Below, in pieces: positions 58,391 through 64,000 of a stretch of DNA of 64,000 nt; the stretch's first letter is position 1, and every line of letters starts with the position of its first letter. The notes under the pieces are model-generated. The model ran no database searches. It was given only the letters and a program-made list of their open reading frames with translations, and was not told the origin of the DNA. Source of the DNA: Burkholderiales bacterium RIFCSPLOWO2_12_FULL_65_40 (GTDB lineage: Bacteria > Pseudomonadota > Gammaproteobacteria > Burkholderiales > Burkholderiaceae_C); the NCBI GenBank assembly GCA_001770955.1, contig MESL01000035.1, positions 62,001 through 126,000 on the forward strand, given 5' to 3'. Position numbers and translations under genes: made by a program.

Positions 58391-58747
58391 TCACAGCGCG
58401 TCGATCTTGTGGTTGTGGCCCACCGGGTACTTCTGCGCGTTGAGGGCCATCTTGGTGCGTGCCGCGTCCATCAGGTCGATGCCGAGCACCGTGGAGAGCT
58501 GCACCAGGTACAGCAGCACGTCGGCCATCTCGTGGGCCACGGCCTGCTTCTGTTCGGGCGTGAGCTGGCGGCTCTGGTCTCCGGTGAGCCACTGGAAATG
58601 CTCGAGCAGCTCGCCGGCCTCGACGATCAGCGCCGAGGCCAGGTTCTTGGGCGAATGGAACGGGCCCCAGTCGCGTGCATCGGCGAACTGCTGCAACTGG
58701 CGGGCCAGGGCCTGCAAGGCGGTATCGGGTTCGGGGGTGGAGGTCAT
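58391..58747 (-). CDS. MazG-like nucleotide pyrophosphohydrolase
   Basis: NLASALIVEAGELLEHFQWLT...EMADVLLYLVQLSTVLGIDL. Confidence 0.9.
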   Translation of the reverse strand: MTSTPEPDTALQALARQLQQFADARDWGPFHSPKNLASALIVEAGELLEHFQWLTGDQSRQLTPEQKQAVAHEMADVLLYLVQLSTVLGIDLMDAARTKMALNAQKYPVGHNHKIDAL

Positions 58748-59682
58748 GGGGGCGACTGTAGCGGGGGGCGATCGCCCGGCGCAACGCCAGCGCCGTTGCT
58801 CGCCTCGGCGAGCAGGTGCTCGCGGAAGACCTGCGCAATCGGCGATAGCTGCTTGGCACGCGGGTGCACCACATGCCACTGCGACGGGATGGGCATGCCC
58901 TGTACCGGCAGTACGCACAGGTCGGTCTCCAGCTCGCTGCTGCGCAGGGCATGCTTCGAGAGCACGGCGATGCCCAAGCGGCCCGCCACGGCCTCCTTGA
59001 TGGCCTCGTTGCTACCCAGCTCCAGCCGGGTCGGGGCCTCGAAACCCTGGGCTGCAAAGAACCGGTCGGTGGCCAGCCGCGTGCCCGATCCGCGCTCGCG
59101 CAGCACAAAGCGCTCGTTGCGCAGGTCCGCCAGCGCAATGCGGCGGCGCTTGGCCAGCGGGTGGCCCTGCCAGGCGATGAGCACCAGCGGGTTGGACAGA
59201 AAAACGTGGTCTTCCAGGTCCATGTCGGGCGGGGGCAAAGACATCACGTACAGATCGTCCATGTTGTCGCGCAGACGCTGTACCACGCCATCGCGGTTGA
59301 GCACTTCGAGCGCGATCTCGATGTCCGGGTAGCGCGCGCAAAAACGGCCCAGCAAGCGCGGCACGAAATACTTGGCTGTGCTGACCACGGCCACCCGCAG
59401 GCGCCCGCGCGTCAGGCCGTGCATGGCGTTGATGCGCTGCCCGAAGGCTTCCCAGGTATCCACGATGCCGCGCGCCGTGGCGGCCAGTTCGCGCCCGGCA
59501 TCGGTAAGGTGCACGCGGCGCCCGATCACCTCGTACAGCGGCAGGCCCACGGCCTCGGTCACTTCGCGCAGCTGCATCGACGCCGTGGGCTGCGTCACAT
59601 GCATGGCGCGTGCTGCGCCGCTGACGCTGCCCGTCTCGGCCAGCGCCAGAAACAGTCGCAGCTGTCGGAAGGTGATGTTCAT
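58744..59682 (-). CDS. LysR family regulator (CbbR-like)
   Basis: FRQLRLFLALAETGSVSGAARAMHVTQPTASMQLREVTEAVGLPLYE; divergent from SbtA-like gene. Confidence 0.92.
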   Translation of the reverse strand: MNITFRQLRLFLALAETGSVSGAARAMHVTQPTASMQLREVTEAVGLPLYEVIGRRVHLTDAGRELAATARGIVDTWEAFGQRINAMHGLTRGRLRVAVVSTAKYFVPRLLGRFCARYPDIEIALEVLNRDGVVQRLRDNMDDLYVMSLPPPDMDLEDHVFLSNPLVLIAWQGHPLAKRRRIALADLRNERFVLRERGSGTRLATDRFFAAQGFEAPTRLELGSNEAIKEAVAGRLGIAVLSKHALRSSELETDLCVLPVQGMPIPSQWHVVHPRAKQLSPIAQVFREHLLAEASNGAGVAPGDRPPLQSPP

Positions 59683-59722
59683 AGATAAATATCTATAGTT
59701 ATCTAACTGATTATCGATTTTA
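59681..59722. promoter_or_regulatory. Candidate LysR operator region (AT-rich inverted repeats)
   Basis: ATAGAT-AAAT-ATCTAT inverted repeat plus AT-rich stretch in the divergent intergenic region. Confidence 0.45.
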
Positions 59723-59772
59723 TTTTATTCATTTGGGCGCCTACATTCGCGGCACAACGATCCCTTCGTGCC

Positions 59773-60780
59773 ATGCAAACCCTCACTGATCCTGCCATCC
59801 TGTTCTTCGTGTTCGGCGTCTTTGCCGGGCTGGTCAAATCCAATCTGGAAATTCCGGCGCCCATCGCGCGCTTTCTGTCGCTGTACCTGCTGATGGCGCT
59901 GGGCCTCAAAGGCGGGTTTGCGCTGGCGCAGTCGGGGCTGACGGTGCAGGTGGCCACCGGGCTGGGGCTGGCGATCGGGCTGGCGGTGGCTGTGCCCATC
60001 GTTGGCTATCTGCTGCTGAGCCGCTTCATCCCGCGCTTTGACGCGGCGGCCGTGGCCGCCACCTACGGCTCGGTCAGCGCCGTCACCTTCATCACCGCCA
60101 CCGCCCATCTGGACAATCAGGGCATTGCCTACGGCGGCCACATGGCCGCTGCCATGGCCCTGATGGAATCGCCTGCCATCATTCTGGCGGTGCTGATGGC
60201 CAACGCGCTGCGCCGCAGCCAGGCCGCCCCCGTGCGGGTGGGGCCAGCGGGCGCCGCCTTGCTGGCCCTGCACGGGGGTGGTCAGGGGTTCTCTCTGCCC
60301 AAAGTGCTGCACGAGTCGTTCACCGATGGTGCCCAGCTCCTGCTGCTGGGCGCCATGGCCGTGGGGCTGCTCACGGGCGAAGCCGGCCAGCAGGCTATGC
60401 AACCCTTTTCCGGCGACCTGTTCAAGGGCATGCTGGCCTTTTTCCTGCTCGACATGGGCCTGAGCGCCGCGCGCAACCTGCCCGGCCTGCGCAGCCAGCC
60501 CCCGTTGCTCATCGCCTACGGCCTGCTGGCGCCGCCCGTGCACGCGGGCGCGGCACTGCTGCTGGCAGCCGGGGTGGGTCTGCCCCTGGGCGACACCGTG
60601 CTGCTGATGGTGCTGGCCGCCAGTGCCTCGTATATCGCTGTGCCTGCCGTGGTGCGCTACGCCATCCCCGAAGCCAACCCTTCGCTCTACGTGGGCCTCT
60701 CGCTCGGGCTGACGTTTCCGCTCAACATCCTGCTGGGCATCAGTGGCTATACCCAGGTGGCGGTGTGGGCCGCGGGCTGA
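59773..60780 (+). CDS. Sodium-dependent bicarbonate transporter family permease (SbtA-like)
   Basis: MQTLTDPAILFFVFGVFAGLVKSNLEIPAPIARFLSLYLLMALGLKGG; AATYGSVSAVTFITA. Confidence 0.88.
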   Translation: MQTLTDPAILFFVFGVFAGLVKSNLEIPAPIARFLSLYLLMALGLKGGFALAQSGLTVQVATGLGLAIGLAVAVPIVGYLLLSRFIPRFDAAAVAATYGSVSAVTFITATAHLDNQGIAYGGHMAAAMALMESPAIILAVLMANALRRSQAAPVRVGPAGAALLALHGGGQGFSLPKVLHESFTDGAQLLLLGAMAVGLLTGEAGQQAMQPFSGDLFKGMLAFFLLDMGLSAARNLPGLRSQPPLLIAYGLLAPPVHAGAALLLAAGVGLPLGDTVLLMVLAASASYIAVPAVVRYAIPEANPSLYVGLSLGLTFPLNILLGISGYTQVAVWAAG

Positions 60781-61236
60781 CGCCGAGCACCCGAGGGGCG
60801 TCGTGGCCGCTGGTGGTGCGAAGTCGAAGGTGGGTGGTAGTGCGCCGCCTACACATCGGCTGGCGCCTGTAACGCATGGTCTAGACGTGCATTGAGCCTC
60901 GGTGGCGTCCTGGGACGGCCACCGACTCTGCGCCATGTCAGTCCCGCCAATGGCTTTCCGGTGCTGCATGCGCATCGTCCCGGAAGCCCCACGCTGCGTC
61001 GCACGCTGTCGCAGGAAATCCCTCTTTGGCAGCACTCGCACAGCCGCGTAGCAGGGTTTCTGGCGCCTGGGCCGCATCTTGTACACGACCCGAAAACACC
61101 CTTGTGCAAGGGTCTACTCCATTTGGACTAGTTACGGCAAAAGACCAGTTTTTTTCTTGACTTCAATTAACGTTTGTATAGATTTGCAACGTTTTGTGAT
61201 CTTTGTGCGCGCCATTTTTCAATGTTTGAGGGACCC

Positions 61237-62100
61237 ATGCGATCAATTTTTTCCATCCAGCCGACTCGGCGTGAGCGCAGTTGCGCCGGGTGCCGCGGCG
61301 CTCAAGGGGGTTTCACTTTGGTGGAACTGGCGGTGGTTCTTGCCGTCATCGGTCTCATCATCGGTGCGGTGGCCATCGGCAAGGATGTGCAGCGCAACGC
61401 CGAGTACGCCAAGATCAAGAACAAGTTCATCGACCAGTGGGAGCAGGCCTACAACCAGTACTACCAGCGCACCGGCGTGGTGGTGGGGGACAGCCAGATT
61501 GCGCCGCGCATCATGGTCAACGGGGCGGCCTATGTGGCGACCGGAACGAATCCGGTTTCGGGCGGCGATATGGGTGCAACGATTGCGGCCGGCAACGAGC
61601 CGACACCAGTGTGCGCACACGCGCCGGAGAATGACGCTGCGGTACGTAGTTCGGCCACTGCGTTCGTGGCCAACACGAACGACCTGCGTCTGTATATGAC
61701 ACGCGCAGGTATTCGCATGCCGCCTGGTCGTGCCGAAGGGCAGGAAGACCTGTACGTTTACACCGACACCAACGGCTCGCCGCAGGAAATCCAGGTGTGC
61801 TTTCAGTGGAACCGCCCCGGCACTCCCGAAGGTGCCGGCAACGTGATGGTGATCGCCGGGCTGACGCCCGACCTGGCGCGCATGCTCGACCAGATGATTG
61901 ACGGCAAACCCGACGCCCAGGAGGGGCGCTTGCGTCTGCGAAACATCGTCAACGGAACGCCCAATGGCCCGGGGGTGGAGTGGTCCGCCAACAACAGCTT
62001 TGGCCGTGGAGCGGCTGCTCCCACAGCCACGGGCGCGGGCCAGACGCGGGACGAAGAACAGGTGATCACCCTGACCGCCATTTACAAAATGAACCAGTGA
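61237..62100 (+). CDS. Type IV prepilin-like protein, paralog 1
   Basis: GGFTLVELAVVLAVIGLIIGAVAIGKDVQRNAEYAKIKNKF; RBS-like GAGGGA before chosen start. Confidence 0.85.
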   Translation: MRSIFSIQPTRRERSCAGCRGAQGGFTLVELAVVLAVIGLIIGAVAIGKDVQRNAEYAKIKNKFIDQWEQAYNQYYQRTGVVVGDSQIAPRIMVNGAAYVATGTNPVSGGDMGATIAAGNEPTPVCAHAPENDAAVRSSATAFVANTNDLRLYMTRAGIRMPPGRAEGQEDLYVYTDTNGSPQEIQVCFQWNRPGTPEGAGNVMVIAGLTPDLARMLDQMIDGKPDAQEGRLRLRNIVNGTPNGPGVEWSANNSFGRGAAAPTATGAGQTRDEEQVITLTAIYKMNQ

Positions 62101-62123
62101 AGCAGGGCGAGGGAATCCACATC

Positions 62124-62954
62124 ATGAAGCAAGCATTCAAGTACCCCACCCGCCGTCCACTTTCGCCGCGCCAGCAGGGTTTCACGTTGGTGGAACTGGC
62201 GGTGGTGCTGGCCGTCATCGGTCTCATCATCGGCGCCGTGGCCATCGGCAAGGACGTGCAGCGCAACGCCGAATACACCAAGATCAAGAACAAGTTCATC
62301 GACCAGTGGGAGCAGGCCTACAACCAGTATTACCAACGCACCGGCGTGGTGCTTGGTGACAGCCAGACCGCTCCGCAGAACATGGTCAACGGAGAGCGGT
62401 ATCTTGCCGCCGGAGTGCGCTCCGGTCGAAACATGACCGGTGTGACAGCGCCCAACGCGATCTGCCGGGATGCGCGTGGTCAGGGGATGACGCGGGGCTT
62501 CACGGCAGGCACCGATCCCAACCTGCGCGAATTGATGACCCGCGCTGGTATCCGCATGCCACCGGGTCGCGCCGAAGGCCTGGAAGATCGTTATGTCTAC
62601 CTCGATAGCAACGGAAACCCGCAGGAAGTCCAGGTCTGCTTCCAGTGGAATGTGCCGCTGGCCGATGCGTCGGCGGCCAACGCTGTGGGTGAAGGTGCCG
62701 GCAACGTGATGGTCATCACGGGCCTCACGCCCGACCTGGCGCGCTCGCTCGACCAGATGATCGACGGCAAGCCCGATGAACGCGAAGGGCGGTTTCGCCG
62801 TCAGGGCGTGGCGAACAACGCAGGCGGGGCCATCAACGCGCCAGGTCAGGAATGGCAGGCCACCAACCGCGACCTGATCGGCACCAACAACAACCGCAGT
62901 TTCGACGAAGACCAGGTGGCCATCGTGACCGCCATCTACAAGATGAACCAGTAA
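62124..62954 (+). CDS. Type IV prepilin-like protein, paralog 2
   Basis: QGFTLVELAVVLAVIGLIIGAVAIGKDVQRNAEYTKIKNKF; near-identical N-terminus to paralog 1. Confidence 0.85.
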   Translation: MKQAFKYPTRRPLSPRQQGFTLVELAVVLAVIGLIIGAVAIGKDVQRNAEYTKIKNKFIDQWEQAYNQYYQRTGVVLGDSQTAPQNMVNGERYLAAGVRSGRNMTGVTAPNAICRDARGQGMTRGFTAGTDPNLRELMTRAGIRMPPGRAEGLEDRYVYLDSNGNPQEVQVCFQWNVPLADASAANAVGEGAGNVMVITGLTPDLARSLDQMIDGKPDEREGRFRRQGVANNAGGAINAPGQEWQATNRDLIGTNNNRSFDEDQVAIVTAIYKMNQ

Positions 62955-63017
62955 GGGTTCGCCGTTTCGTTCCCGTTCGCACCGTATCTGTATCGCCACA
63001 TTGCCGGAGATTTTTGA

Positions 63018-63944
63018 ATGTCTAGAACCCAATCATTCCGCAGGCTGGGCCGCAAGGTCCAGCAAGGTTTCACGCTGGTCGAGCTGGCCATCGTGCTGGC
63101 CGTCATCGGTCTCATCATCGGTGCCGTGGCCATCGCCAAGGACGTGCAACGCAACGCCGAATACCAGAAGGCCGTCAACAAGTTTGCCTACCAGTGGAAG
63201 ATGTCTTACGACCAGTACTACCAGCGCACCGGCGTGGTGCTGGGCGACTGCCAGCAGGCGCCGACCTACATGGTCAACGGCTCTGAAACCGAGATTCCGG
63301 CGGGCACCAATGCCTGCACCCGCGCGGGCTCCATGGCGGTGGCCGGCATTCCCGAGAATTTTGCCAACCGCGGCTTGAAGATCTGCAGCGGCCAGGGCTA
63401 CACGGCCGGTCAGGTGGGCCCGGGTGATGCGGCCCTGGCGACGCAAAACCTGCGCACCCTCATGACGCGCGCGGGCGTGCGCATGCCGCCCGGCCGGGGC
63501 GAAGGGCATGAAGACCGCTTCCTGTACATCGACTCCAATGGCAATGCCGTTGAAATGCAGGTCTGCTTTCAATGGAACACCTCGGGCACCGCCAGCGGGG
63601 CCGGCAATGTGATGGTGATCCGGGGCCTGACGCCCGATCTGGCGCGTTTCATGGACCAGGTGATCGATGGCAAGCCCGACTCGCGCGAAGGGCGCTTCCG
63701 TATGCAGAGCCGTCCTGCACACACCGCAGCGGGCGAAGCCAATGCCCCGGGTACGCAGTGGGAAGCCAACAATACCGAGGGCAACAACATTGCCAACACC
63801 GCAGCCAACAGCGCGATGACCAACAGCGATGCGCGCCAGACGGTGACCAACACCAGCGGCAACGCGGGCGGCACCGCCACGGGGCGCACCTTTGACGAAG
63901 ACCGCGTCATTCTGGTGACGGCCCACTGGACGATGGAGCAGTAA
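63018..63944 (+). CDS. Type IV prepilin-like protein, paralog 3
   Basis: QGFTLVELAIVLAVIGLIIGAVAIAKDVQRNAEYQKAVNKF; Asn/Thr-rich C-terminal region. Confidence 0.85.
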   Translation: MSRTQSFRRLGRKVQQGFTLVELAIVLAVIGLIIGAVAIAKDVQRNAEYQKAVNKFAYQWKMSYDQYYQRTGVVLGDCQQAPTYMVNGSETEIPAGTNACTRAGSMAVAGIPENFANRGLKICSGQGYTAGQVGPGDAALATQNLRTLMTRAGVRMPPGRGEGHEDRFLYIDSNGNAVEMQVCFQWNTSGTASGAGNVMVIRGLTPDLARFMDQVIDGKPDSREGRFRMQSRPAHTAAGEANAPGTQWEANNTEGNNIANTAANSAMTNSDARQTVTNTSGNAGGTATGRTFDEDRVILVTAHWTMEQ

Positions 63945-64000
63945 TTGAACGGCGCCCGTACGCTCAAGCTTGTCTCCCTGGCACTGGCCACGGCCCTGCT
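63945..64000 (+). CDS. Possible start of a secreted protein truncated by window end
   Basis: TTG start candidate then NGARTLKLVSLALATALL signal-like sequence. Confidence 0.3.
   Translation, partial: MNGARTLKLVSLALATAL

Noticed and set aside
61098-61113. Palindrome ACCCTTGTGCAAGGGT upstream of prepilin 1
   Set aside because: Perfect 7-bp arms but no recognised regulator motif; could be operator or chance
1-64000. CRISPR arrays, tRNA/rRNA genes, prophage or transposase genes
   Set aside because: None recognised by reading; no regularly spaced repeats, no integrase/transposase motifs in ORFs

Overview
The window is a high-GC bacterial chromosome segment; gene content and intergenic repeats suggest Comamonadaceae (Acidovorax-like), which is inference. 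It looks origin-proximal: rsmG-mnmG and parA/parB sit near four parS-like 16-mers, and about 24 kb away a non-coding interval (about 42.70-43.40 kb) holds DnaA boxes plus two DnaA-trio-like tracts with the same 14-nt spacing, without dnaA next to it. The rest is mostly housekeeping and metabolic: Ca2+/Na+ antiporter, cytochromes c, MFS, OYE, MCP, CopA/CopZ/CueR, a Liv-type ABC importer with acyl-CoA genes, RdgC, PagL, a PAS/GAF/GGDEF/EAL protein, DAHP synthase, MntA/HepT TA, DinG, homoserine dehydrogenase, and an SbtA-like permease. The best candidate for an under-described system is a six-gene minus-strand operon (2047-11358), apparently lower in GC than its flanks. It encodes a tubulin/FtsZ-superfamily protein with a C-terminal GYF_2-like domain, a zinc-ribbon/proline-rich/single-TM protein, a degenerate vWA membrane protein with a poly-G tract, a 3-TM protein, a glycine-zipper lipoprotein and a putative propeller protein. 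Other notable items are a Thr/Ile-rich leader peptide with alternative hairpins and a terminator upstream of hom, three tandem paralogous prepilins with a variable central segment, and two families of palindromic intergenic repeats. No rRNA, tRNA, CRISPR, integrase or transposase was recognised. All calls are by reading only; no database search was run.
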